From GCA-2746605 sp963710615 (GTDB lineage Bacteria; Bacteroidota; Ignavibacteria; Ignavibacteriales; Melioribacteraceae), in NCBI GenBank assembly GCA_963710615.1, contig CAVQBF010000008.1, forward strand, positions 372,001-436,000: a DNA stretch of 64,000 nt, in the 5' to 3' direction. Position 1 is the stretch's first letter. Every line of letters starts with the position of its first letter. A model generated the notes under the pieces. The model worked only from the letters and a program-made list of their open reading frames with translations. It made no database searches and had not been told where the DNA came from. Both the position numbers and the translations under genes were made by a program. This document shows positions 33,826 through 42,923 of the stretch, piece after piece.

Positions 33826-35226
33826 TTAGAAAATACCTGCCATATTAAAATAAGACTGCATTTCACTTAAAGCCGCTAGCTGTAACTGTAATTTTTCGTA
33901 TTGTCCTCTCAAAACAGAGGCACTTTTATCAATTCTCTCTTCCTGATAAGTTATTTTATCTTTATAGTAAGTTACAGATTTATCGTATGCATTGACCATA
34001 TTTTTTATTACACCAGAATCGCCGACATAATTTTCAACAAGACTATGCAATTTATTTGCTATCCCATTTTCCGAGTTGAATATAGAAGCAACCTGACTAG
34101 GACTGGAACTTAATGCTGCTTCTAAATCATCACTATCAGTAATACTTAATCCTTTGGATGGGTCAAATTTTATTCCTATTTCACTTAGATAAGATAAATT
34201 TCCTTCTTCAATTCCTTCTACTTTATTAGAAACTAAGCTGCCTAAATTTTGCATTAAACTGATTGCGCTTGTATTCCCTACAAAAACACCTCGTTTTCCA
34301 TCTTCACTTGTGCTGTAATTGTTTTTTATCTGCAGATATGCTTCATTGAATTTATTAATGAAATCTTCAATATCTGTTTTTGTGGCTTCAACATTATTTT
34401 TAACAGTTATATTAACCGTCGGAACGCCAACCTCCATTTCCTTTTTTAATGATAATGTAATTCCATTAATTAAATCATTGATAGTATTTGAGTCTCTTAC
34501 AATATCAACACCATTTAATGACAATTTAGAATTCAATTCATCGGCAGTATATGAATAACCTCCGCTATTTCCGTTGCTTAATGTCCTACTTGTTAAATCT
34601 AAACCAATATTACTTAGTAAAGATCCTGAGACATCCTGAATTGTAATTGCATTTGAAGCTCCTGATTCAGCGGCAACAATGGATAATTTAGATTCTTGAC
34701 TTGTCGGAGAAAAAACTGAGGCACTTACTTCACCATCTGATGCATTATTTATTGCATCGGCAACCAATTCCATCATCTCTTCCAAATTTTCTGTGCCGGT
34801 AATATCAATGCTGATATTCTGATCAAAATCACCGCTGGCAACTCTAAATGTGTAAGTACCGGCAGTCAATCCTGACAAATCGGAAGAAGCAACTGTATCC
34901 GACATTACTAAATCATTTTTAGCAAGCTGATTTACTCTAATATCATAAGAGCTTAATGATGCCGCAGTAGTAGCTGATGCGCTAAAGTATTCATCATTAG
35001 TAAGTTCTACAGTCTTTGTTCCAAAAATAGTTTTTGATTCACTATCTTTAAAATTAGAAAGAATAGACTGTAAGGAATTTAGTTTCCCACTAAGACTATT
35101 CCATTGAGAAGATAAATTTGAGAATTTCGTTTTTTTTACTTCCAGCGGATCAATTCTTTTATATCTCTCAGAATATCTATAATTAGTAATAAGATTATTG
35201 ATACCTGACGTACTTAGAATATCCAT
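33826..35226 (-). CDS. fliD: flagellar filament cap protein FliD
   Basis: The 466-aa protein has the FliD N-terminal region (RYKRIDPLEVKKTKFSNLSS) and the D-domain repeats (SSYDIRVNQLAKNDLVMSDT; LSLNGVDIVRDSNTINDLIN; GITLSLKKEMEVGVPTVNIT), with the C-terminal coiled helix ending RGQYEKLQLQLAALSEMQSY. It forms the cap under which flagellin polymerises. It follows fliS by 17 bases. Length is typical. Confidence 0.95.
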   Translation of the reverse strand: MDILSTSGINNLITNYRYSERYKRIDPLEVKKTKFSNLSSQWNSLSGKLNSLQSILSNFKDSESKTIFGTKTVELTNDEYFSASATTAASLSSYDIRVNQLAKNDLVMSDTVASSDLSGLTAGTYTFRVASGDFDQNISIDITGTENLEEMMELVADAINNASDGEVSASVFSPTSQESKLSIVAAESGASNAITIQDVSGSLLSNIGLDLTSRTLSNGNSGGYSYTADELNSKLSLNGVDIVRDSNTINDLINGITLSLKKEMEVGVPTVNITVKNNVEATKTDIEDFINKFNEAYLQIKNNYSTSEDGKRGVFVGNTSAISLMQNLGSLVSNKVEGIEEGNLSYLSEIGIKFDPSKGLSITDSDDLEAALSSSPSQVASIFNSENGIANKLHSLVENYVGDSGVIKNMVNAYDKSVTYYKDKITYQEERIDKSASVLRGQYEKLQLQLAALSEMQSYFNMAGIF

Positions 35227-35243
35227 TTTATTAATCCTTAGCT

Positions 35244-35588
35244 TTAACTTTTAAATGCACTAAGCCATGTTTCTCTTAATTCAGATAGTATTTTTTCTAC
35301 AATATCATACTCTCTCTTTCGCATCTTGTCTTGGCAAAATTCGTAAAGATTTCTTAAACTCGTTGAAATTTCCACAGAATTTTCATCATCAAATCGTAGT
35401 GCTGTTTGTAAAGTCATTAAAGCTTTATTAGTTTTTTCAATATTTTTATTCTTGCATTGAGCTAAAGCAAAATCATAAATTTTAATTAACAATTTTTGTG
35501 GAGATGCATCTAAAATTTCATTAGCTAAATATGCATTTGCTCTATTGTTTACATCATTTATTTTTAATGCGGCTGAAGAATTATACAT
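35244..35588 (-). CDS. fliS: flagellin export chaperone FliS
   Basis: The 114-aa helical protein has the FliS signature ANEILDASPQKLLIKIYDFA (about 22-41) and later TSLRNLYEFCQDKMRKREYD. FliS binds the flagellin C-terminus to keep it unfolded until export. It lies downstream of fliC beyond the fliC terminator and leads the fliS-fliD set. No separate promoter could be found in the short gap, so some read-through is likely. Confidence 0.9.
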   Translation of the reverse strand: MYNSSAALKINDVNNRANAYLANEILDASPQKLLIKIYDFALAQCKNKNIEKTNKALMTLQTALRFDDENSVEISTSLRNLYEFCQDKMRKREYDIVEKILSELRETWLSAFKS

Positions 35589-35616
35589 TATTTCCCCGAA
35601 TTACTAGAATTTAATT

Positions 35617-35642
35617 AGCTCTTCCAATTGCTTGGAAGAGCT
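35617..35642 (-). terminator. flagellin gene terminator
   Basis: An 11-bp perfect stem AGCTCTTCCAA / TTGGAAGAGCT with a 4-base loop lies about 20 bases after the fliC stop; the downstream tract is AT-rich rather than a clean T-run. It would limit read-through from the strong fliC transcript into fliS. Confidence 0.75.
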
Positions 35643-35661
35643 ATAAGTTAAAAGATAATTA

Positions 35662-36549
35662 TTAACCAAATAATTGAAGCACTTGTTGCGGAGCAAAGTT
35701 CAATTGTGAGAACATTGCTGAAGCAGCTTGTGATCCAATTTGTGCTTTTGTTGCATTCAACGATTCAAGAGCGACATCGGCATCAAACAATCTAGAATAA
35801 GCTGATTGTGAATTTAAGATTGCTGATGACAAGAACTCTTGTTTAGCATTTAATCGTTGTGAGTAGTTACCAATTGCGCCAAGTGAAGCATCAACTGCAT
35901 CATCAAATGCATCAACATCTAATGAAGCAATACCATCGGCATCAACCCCTTTAAGTGCATCTAAAGCAGTAGCTACATCGGATGAAAGACCGCTTAACAT
36001 CGGTTGTGAAAGGCTGTAGTATCAGTTGTACCAACATTCATCACCACTTACATTACCGTAGTTAATATTAATTGAATCACTTGAAGTAACTCCAGTTTGG
36101 AATGTAAATCCGGATCCAGCTCCACCTGAAACTGACTGCAGTAAGCTTGTTTCGTTAAATTTGGTTGACCCAAAAGCAGATGCTAATTCATCAGCAATTG
36201 CTTGAATATCTTTTGCAATAGCATTTTTATCAGCTGTTGGATTACTTGCATCAGCTATTTTTCCTCTGATTTGAGTAATCATATCTTTAACACTGATTAA
36301 CTGGCTTTCTGCTGTTGCAAGCATATCTTGAGCAGAACCAACGTTTCGTTGTGCTGATTGCATTATAGTAACTTTTGAATCCAATGATTTACCTACGTTG
36401 AAACCAGATGTATCATCAGCTACATTGTTAATTCTCTTTTGAGAAGCCAAACGCAATTGAGCTGTTTGTGATTGCTGATTAAGCTTAGCAAGCGCGTTAT
36501 AAGCTCTTAGAGCACCAACGTTTGTGTTAATTCTAAATGATTGTGACAT
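35662..36549 (-). CDS. fliC: flagellin FliC (in-frame stop from three close indels)
   Basis: Start is ATG 36,549 (MSQSFRINTNVGALRAYNAL) after a strong GGAGG site. The N-terminal D0/D1 (QRNVGSAQDMLATAESQLIS) and C-terminal D1/D0 (AKQEFLSSAILNSQSAYSRL, FDADVALESLNATKAQIG, ending FAPQQVLQLFG) are intact. Between about 36,040 and 35,994 the frame is lost: a stop at 36,022 is in the same frame as the C-terminal half. Removing one base at each of three places (near 36,040, 36,008 and 35,995) restores a continuous sequence (NVGTTDTTAFTTDV, then SGLSSDVATALDAL). The repaired protein is about 294 aa, a short flagellin with almost no variable D2/D3 domain. Whether the indels are real is open. A sigma-28 promoter and a terminator frame it as a single-gene unit. 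Confidence 0.92.
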
Positions 36550-36660
36550 GTAAACCTCCATGTTTGGTTATTATTATGCAGGCATCCTTGCCTACACTTG
36601 TTATTAAATATAACCGGTATTTACCGGTTGATTCGTTAGTTAATAATTAACTTACCAACA

Positions 36661-36687
36661 TTATCGTCATGCCATTTTAAAAGTTTA
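36661..36687 (-). promoter_or_regulatory. sigma-28 promoter of flagellin
   Basis: The minus strand reads TAAA-N15-GACGATAA, one mismatch from the sigma-28 consensus TAAA-N15-GCCGATAA. The leader to the fliC ATG is about 100 bases and includes inverted repeats CCGGTaaataCCGG and AGGCAaggaTGCCT that may stabilise the mRNA. It is only about 40 bases after the stop of the upstream glycosyltransferase gene. Confidence 0.85.
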
Positions 36688-36727
36688 TAGTTGTGTGCTA
36701 AGAAAAACGAATTGGGCTATGTGATTA

Positions 36728-38239
36728 TTAGCTGAGCGAATTACTCAATAATGGCATAAGTTTTTCTTTTAATAGATTTAAGTTCTTTTCAATTTGTGGA
36801 TTTGATTGAGCGGCTAATTCCGCTATTTCTAATAAAACAATAAGTTTTTCAAATTGATTGGTTTTAACATACAATGATGACAAGTAAAATATTATCGCAG
36901 GATCATAATTTTCTAACTCAATTGCTGTTTCTAAGATTTCTTGAGCTAAATCAATTTTATTTTGTGTTATAAGAAAGGAACCATAGTAAGAAAGGAATTT
37001 TGAATTTTTATAAAATTCATTATGGATCTTTTTTAGATATTCTGTTTTTTCTTTTTCATGTTGGTAATTCTCAAGAAGTCTTAGTATTAATTCCAGATTA
37101 TCTTTATTCGTTTGACTAACTAAATTAACAAGCTCACTATTATTTAATCTTTCTTGGTTCAACAATTTTTGTAAAATTTTAGAAAGATTATTGTTTTTTA
37201 TTATTAAAGCATTTAAAAAATATCTGAAGGTTTCTTCCTCATTTGAAATTACAGAAATGAGAATTCCATGATAAATTATTTTTAATTCATCAATTTTTAT
37301 TAACTGATTAGTATTCTTAGAAGCTTTAAAGGATTTTTCATTGTTCAATAAATACGCATTTTTGCAAAACTGAAGTGCTGTTTTGTACTCTTGAAGTTTT
37401 ACATAAACCTGAGAGCCAACTAAATTAAGAAGTGTATGATTCTGATTTTCCTGAAGTCCTTTATCAACATATTTTTTTGCTTTTTCTAAACTTTCAAGCT
37501 TCATTTCTCTTTCTGCCAAATTTAGAAAACATATAGATCTAAGTTCTTTCCCTAAAGTATTGTTTTCTAAAGCTTCGGCATAGTAAATATTTTTTTTGTT
37601 CTCTTCCCCCAAAGCAGAATACGAGTTTGCAATCTGGTAAGCCAGATATGGAGTTTTTTGTATCGAATAATCTTCCAATAGGAGAGCTAAATTTCTTTTT
37701 GCCTTCTCTCTTAACACCTCTTCCGATACATCATAACCCAAATGAATAATTTCTATATTAGAATCAATAATATTATAGTTATACCTTAGAAGTGATTCTT
37801 CTATCTGCTCATGAGCTTTGCCGCAAAATTTTATATTAGAATCATTTTTAAACAATCTAATATATTTCATCATTTGGGAATTTTTATTTCTTGAATCTTT
37901 ACTATTTACTAAACACTTTATTCCCGTTTTCTTTGAACCATCAATTAATCTCCTCAACTCACTCAGTGATTCTTGTGAAAGTCTTTCATCTGCATCAAGA
38001 TAGAGAATCCAATCACCGGTTGATTTTGACAAAGCATAATTTCTTGCTGCTGAAAAATCATTTATCCAATTAAAATGATATACCTCTGAATTATATTCTT
38101 CTGCAATTTCTAATGTCTTATCTGTCGAACCGGTATCCACAATTATAATCTCATCTGCAATATCTTTAATGGATTCTAAACATTCGCGAAGATAGTTCTC
38201 TTCGTTTTTTACAATCATACTTAAAGATAATTTAGGCAT
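36728..38239 (-). CDS. family 2 glycosyltransferase with C-terminal TPR repeats
   Basis: I prefer ATG 38,239 (MPKLSLSMIVKNEENYLREC), which overlaps the upstream stop by 8 bases. The GT2 domain (about 1-215) has IIIVDTGSTDKTLEIAEEYN and the DxD-like ILYLDADERL. The remaining ~290 residues are TPR-like helices (AYQIANSYSALGEENKKNIY; NEFYKNSKFLSYYGSFLITQ). GT2-TPR proteins are often involved in protein O-glycosylation or surface-glycan synthesis. The location directly upstream of flagellin, on the same strand, suggests flagellin as a target (inference). Confidence 0.85.
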   Translation of the reverse strand: MPKLSLSMIVKNEENYLRECLESIKDIADEIIIVDTGSTDKTLEIAEEYNSEVYHFNWINDFSAARNYALSKSTGDWILYLDADERLSQESLSELRRLIDGSKKTGIKCLVNSKDSRNKNSQMMKYIRLFKNDSNIKFCGKAHEQIEESLLRYNYNIIDSNIEIIHLGYDVSEEVLREKAKRNLALLLEDYSIQKTPYLAYQIANSYSALGEENKKNIYYAEALENNTLGKELRSICFLNLAEREMKLESLEKAKKYVDKGLQENQNHTLLNLVGSQVYVKLQEYKTALQFCKNAYLLNNEKSFKASKNTNQLIKIDELKIIYHGILISVISNEEETFRYFLNALIIKNNNLSKILQKLLNQERLNNSELVNLVSQTNKDNLELILRLLENYQHEKEKTEYLKKIHNEFYKNSKFLSYYGSFLITQNKIDLAQEILETAIELENYDPAIIFYLSSLYVKTNQFEKLIVLLEIAELAAQSNPQIEKNLNLLKEKLMPLLSNSLS

Positions 38240-38738
38240 TGTTCTCTGCTCCAACTTTTTCTTGTTCAAGAAGAGAATTATGATCTTCAGGTAAATTTAA
38301 TTTTTGATTTACTTCACCCAATCTAATTTTTGCGTTAGAGTTATCTTCATCATTTATAATCGCCCATTCCAACATTGTTTTCGATTCTTGATACATTTCT
38401 GCACTATTGAATACTTCTCCTAAGCCAAAACAAGCATTCGAAGAATTTGGATTTACTTCTAACTGTTTTTCGAAAAGTGTTTTTGCTTCTTCTAATTCAT
38501 TTTTTGTTAATGCTAAATTACCAGCCATATTTAATAAATCTTCTTGTGTAATTTTTTCATACCCTTTACGGGCTGAGCTTTTAAAATTTGCTAAAGCGTG
38601 CTTTAAGTTTTCCAACGCGAAATCATATTCTTCATCATCAATATTAATAAATGCGCGCTCTAAGCTTTGAACATATAAATCCTTATTTATTGGAAATTTA
38701 ATTTCTCGTTCTTTCATATTTTCTGACCTTTTAGCCAA
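38232..38738 (-). CDS. small TPR-repeat protein
   Basis: A 168-aa soluble helical protein with about three TPR units (DLLNMAGNLALTKNELEEAK; ACFGLGEVFNSAEMYQESKT; AKIRLGEVNQKLNLPEDHNS). No enzyme domain is visible. It overlaps the preceding glycosyltransferase gene by 25 bases and the following one by 8 bases, so all are coupled. It may scaffold the glycosyltransferases, in the manner of TPR subunits of O-glycosylation systems (inference). Confidence 0.75.
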   Translation of the reverse strand: MAKRSENMKEREIKFPINKDLYVQSLERAFINIDDEEYDFALENLKHALANFKSSARKGYEKITQEDLLNMAGNLALTKNELEEAKTLFEKQLEVNPNSSNACFGLGEVFNSAEMYQESKTMLEWAIINDEDNSNAKIRLGEVNQKLNLPEDHNSLLEQEKVGAENNA

Positions 38739-40603
38739 ACGCCTTCTGGATTACTTCCCCACTTTTCAATAAATTTTTGCTCATTTATTTTTAATCTTTT
38801 ACCATACTCATTTTCACCATTTTGCTTAAAACTTACAGAGCCGTAATGATGAATAAAAATATCTTTTGCAATTACAGTTTTGTAACCGGCAAGTTGCGCT
38901 CTCAAGCAAAAATCATCATCCTCAAAATTTCCTGGTGAAAATCTTTCATCAAGTCCGCCAATTTTTTCTATAACTTCCTTTTTAATTAAAGTGCATAAGA
39001 ATGCAACTCGGGGAAATTGTTCAACTAACCCTTTATTACTAGCAGAAACTGATTTTGCATATTTATGCATTTCTTCAATTGAGTTGTATTTTGCATTTTT
39101 ATCAAGCTGAACTCCACTTACGGAGTTGCTTATTGGACCAACAATTCCAATTTCGGAATCTGATTCAGCTTTTTGAATCATTTTTTCTAACCAATTTTCA
39201 GTTACAACAATATCGTTATTAGCGATTATTATATTTTCAGTTTTAGCTTCTAAAATTCCTTGATTTATTCCGGCTGGAAAACCTTTATTTTCCTTGTTGA
39301 AAATTACTTTTAAATTTTTCTTTTGTGTTTGTAGTTCTTCCAGATATTTCTTTGTTTCATCTGTTGAATTATTATCAATTAGAATTAACTCATAATTAAC
39401 TTTTGTGTTTTTGTAAATGCTCTCAATACATTCTTGTGTATATTTTTTTTGGTTATGGGTTAGAATAATTATTGAACTACTTAAAGATGAATTTGAATAT
39501 ATATCGTTAATACCCGAACTCTGAGTTGAGTTTAGTTTTTTATTTGTTATTTCTTTAGTTAAACTATTTTTTCTACTCAGAATTTGATTGAAAGTGATCA
39601 ACCAACTTTCATATTGTTTCTTAATAGTTCTATTTTTCTTAACATAATTAAATGCATTTGCTTTTATCCTATCAATTTCTTTTGGGTTTTCAATCAAATA
39701 GGAAATCCTTTCAAACCAATTCTGGCTTTTTTCTTCCTTTACCAGTAACCCAATTTCATTATCAGATATAGATTGAGCATAAGGACCAAAATTTGAGAAA
39801 ATACCAGCAATTCCATTTACAGCATATTCAAGGAATTTTATATCACTTTTAGCCAAATTAAATTTGTTAGAAACTAAGGGGGCAAGTCCTATATCGAGCT
39901 TTGCTTCTTTAAGAATTTTGGCAAAATCAATTAATGACGCAGTTCCGGGGATGAATTCAACAGAATTGTCTTTTACAAATGAATCCGGCATCATGTTAAT
40001 AAAAACCAACTTAATTCTATCTTTATAGTGTAATTTCAATTTTTGTAATGCTTCTTCAACCTGAGCAAAATCCTCACGGTGAGTTGTAGTCCCGGCAAAA
40101 CCAATTCTGATATTATCAGTGTTGGTTGCTGAAACTTTAAGATTTGAAAAGATTTCTTCATCAATTTGATTTGGAACAACTGTAATATTTTTATTGAATT
40201 GTAAATAGTAATTTTTTAGTTCTTCAGTTGAGACAGTTATATGATCAGCAAGCCAAATATATTCTAGTAATCCTCTTCTCTGATTTGCGTCTGAATATAA
40301 CTTATGAGCAGGATTTTTTTCTGGTATTTCAAGTAAATTGTCATCCAATTCAAAAATTATTTTTGCTCCTTTTGATTTTAGTAATTGCATAAAACTTATA
40401 TAACTAATATGACTCAGTCGTTGTAGTATCACAATATCTGGAACATAACTAATTGGATTGTCTTCATCTTTGGATAAATCAACAACTTTGTATTCGATAA
40501 ATCCTTTAATTTTTAAATATTCTAAAGGACTAATTATCCTTACTTGAGCAACTGCACCAAGATTTCCAACGATTGCTAATATTTTTATTTTATTTTTTCC
40601 CAT
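38714..40603 (-). CDS. two-domain glycosyltransferase (GT4-like plus GT2)
   Basis: I prefer ATG 40,603 (MGKNKIKILAIVGNLGAVAQ), giving 629 aa. The N-terminal half is GT-B like: IFELDDNLLEIPEKNPAHKL, ITVSTEELKNYYLQFNKNIT, VVPNQID and a KFLEYAVNGIAGIFSNFG donor-side motif. The C-terminal half (from about 375) is a GT2 domain (SSIIILTHNQKKYTQECIES; LILIDNNSTDETKKYLEEL; ENIIIANNDIVVTENWLEKM; LDERFSPGNFEDDDFCLRA). Such fused transferases build O-antigens or glycosylate flagella and S-layers. It lies 11 bases after the upstream stop. Confidence 0.85.
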   Translation of the reverse strand: MGKNKIKILAIVGNLGAVAQVRIISPLEYLKIKGFIEYKVVDLSKDEDNPISYVPDIVILQRLSHISYISFMQLLKSKGAKIIFELDDNLLEIPEKNPAHKLYSDANQRRGLLEYIWLADHITVSTEELKNYYLQFNKNITVVPNQIDEEIFSNLKVSATNTDNIRIGFAGTTTHREDFAQVEEALQKLKLHYKDRIKLVFINMMPDSFVKDNSVEFIPGTASLIDFAKILKEAKLDIGLAPLVSNKFNLAKSDIKFLEYAVNGIAGIFSNFGPYAQSISDNEIGLLVKEEKSQNWFERISYLIENPKEIDRIKANAFNYVKKNRTIKKQYESWLITFNQILSRKNSLTKEITNKKLNSTQSSGINDIYSNSSLSSSIIILTHNQKKYTQECIESIYKNTKVNYELILIDNNSTDETKKYLEELQTQKKNLKVIFNKENKGFPAGINQGILEAKTENIIIANNDIVVTENWLEKMIQKAESDSEIGIVGPISNSVSGVQLDKNAKYNSIEEMHKYAKSVSASNKGLVEQFPRVAFLCTLIKKEVIEKIGGLDERFSPGNFEDDDFCLRAQLAGYKTVIAKDIFIHHYGSVSFKQNGENEYGKRLKINEQKFIEKWGSNPEGVWLKGQKI

Positions 40604-40613
40604 ATAGGCCTTT

Positions 40614-42750
40614 TTAATACTCTGATTTTGGAATAATAGCATTTGAATCAAGATGAGTAACTAATTCCTCTTTTTTATCCTTAAGTATATTCTGTAGATA
40701 ATGGAGGTTACTCAATGCTATTTCGTCATTAGGATTTTTTTGTAAAATATTATGAATAATTTCAAGTGCATCCGGAAATTTTTCCTCGATAATTGCAATG
40801 ACCGCTAAATTATTTTGAACATCCAAATTTGATTCATCGTGTATGTTTTTCAATATTTCTTGTGCTTTTATTAAATCACCAATCTCAATTAGGTACTCTG
40901 CATGTTCAAGCCGGCTATTTGTTAATTCCTTTAAAGATATAATATTCTGATAATGAGACATTTCTTTATTTGAACTAATAATTTGTTCAAGGATTTCGTA
41001 TGCTTTATCGTTACAGTAGTTGTCTAATTTTTCCAATATTACACTGTTATATATAGCAATAATTTGTTTATAGGAGTTAATGTGGAATAATTCATAGGAT
41101 AGATCTTTAAGCAACTTTCCATTCTTAAATTCATATTTTGCAATTTCATTAACCAGTTCATCTACTGTAAACTTTTTATTATATGTCCTCCCTGAAAAAT
41201 TTTTTTTCATTAAGTGCAAGATATTGTGAGGTGTTACAATTCCATCCCCTCCATTAGTATCGAACACTATTGGAATTCTTCCGCACATCATTGTTTCAAT
41301 GACTCCTCTACCCAGTGTAAAAACGATGTCAGCCCAATTGATTTTTTTCGCTACTTGTTTAGGTGAAATATTCTGAAATCTTTTACCAATAAATTCAAGA
41401 TTAATGTTTAATCTGAAACATGCTTCTCTAATAACTTCCTCAGTATGAACATCTATTTTATTACTAATTACAAGAGCATTCGTTGGAAAATCATTAATTG
41501 GTTTTACTTCTACAAAATCATTCGGATCTATTTTATTGCGAAAAATTTCAATTCGGGATGAATCAATGCCTTTTGTGATCAAATTTTCTTTTACTTCTTC
41601 ACTAACAGCTAGATATTTAGAAATTCCTATATCTAATACTGGCGGTTGTTCTAAAAAGGGAATTATTCCGTGAGACAGGAAAATAATTGGAAGCTTTGGA
41701 AAGTAGTATCGTACATCGAGAGCAAGTATGTTATGATGCACGTGAGCTACATCAAATTGTTCATCTTTAATAGCCATTAGATCTGTAACAACTTGAACTC
41801 CTATTCTTTCAAAAACTTGTCTAAAATCTTCAATATATTTTGTATAAACAACTACATTATGCCCTTGCGAAGTTAAATATTGAGCTAGATTGAGAGTGAA
41901 TAGTTCAGAACCTCGAAAGTCTAGCAAGTGATGATTAGTTACTAAAATTTTAAGGTTTTTATTTTGATTCTTTAGTTTTCGTTGTTCCTCTAATTTATAA
42001 AGATCGATTCCTTTTTCTCCTTTTTCACCCCATTTAATAAGTTCATTACCAAAATCTGAGTATCCATTGTGTACAGCCTTACCTTTTCTCTTTTTCCATT
42101 TTTCAGCGTACATTGGAAAATGATTTGAATAATAGTCACAAGTTTTTTCCCATTCCTCTACAGATATCGCTTTCCCATAGTGTTTAACATATCCTTCATT
42201 TAATACTTTCCCTTCCGCCCCTAGAATTACTTCTCGTTGATCTAAGTATTTATATTCTAATGTTGGAAGATTCCTGAAAGCAATTAAAATATCTCTAAAC
42301 TCAGGTCCAATATATTTCCTAGTGTAGTATTTATCATTTACATCTTCAGGCGTTATATAGAAATCATATAATCTCATTTTTATGCCAATTACATCATGGG
42401 ATAACTTATATAATTTTGACCAATCATATTCTACCCTTTCATCTGCATCTAAATATACAAACCAGTCATCTTTTGTAGCAAATTTCTTTGCTTCGCTCAA
42501 AATCTGGGCTCGATTTTCGATATTCAGCTTTAGCTCTATCTGAATCCCATTCTTGACCTCTAACTATTTTTAGGACTGATTTATGACTTTCACAAATCGA
42601 TGCAGTGGCATCAGTTGAACAATCATCATAAACAAATATTCCCCCAGTACAGAATTGCTGCATATGATTCAGAGTCTCAATAATTATATGCTCTTCATTT
42701 CTGACTCTTATTAGTCCATAAATTTTAATATCATTATTAGGATATATCAT
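40614..42750 (-). CDS. glycosyltransferase with GT2, GT4-like and TPR parts (one frameshift)
   Basis: The first frame (42,750 to about 42,515) encodes a GT2 start (IYGLIRVRNEEHIIIETLNH, then VYDDCSTDATASICESHK); the second encodes the rest, beginning SEAKKFATKDDWFVYLDADE with the DxD motif. Removing one A from the AAAA run at 42,514-42,517 joins ...EYRNRAQILSEAKK.... A middle GT-B-like section follows (KILVTNHHLLDFRGSELFTL; IGISKYLAVSEEVKENLI; ADIVFTLGRGVIETMMCGRI) and a TPR tail (LEHAEYLIEIGDLIKAQEIL). The repaired protein is about 711 aa. It is the first gene of the glycosylation group. Confidence 0.82.
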
Positions 42751-42923
42751 TCAACCAAGGATTTTATATTTTACATTCACAATCAGAATTATTGGCAACA
42801 ATTATTCTGGTCTAAATACTGATTTAGATTTACATTGTTCCCAAAATCATTCCAAAGTAAAATGTTTTGATTTTAGCTTATTTTATAAGTATTTTGTGTG
42901 GAATTACAGATTACTGGCTAATA

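Noticed and set aside
35662..36549. Flagellin as a decayed pseudogene
   Set aside because: Both conserved ends, the ribosome site, sigma-28 promoter and terminator are intact; only a 50-base patch is damaged.
36585..36610. AGGCA...TGCAT before fliC as a sigma-54 promoter
   Set aside because: GG-to-GC spacing is 11 rather than 10 and it is part of a small hairpin; the sigma-28 site 60-100 bases upstream is much better.
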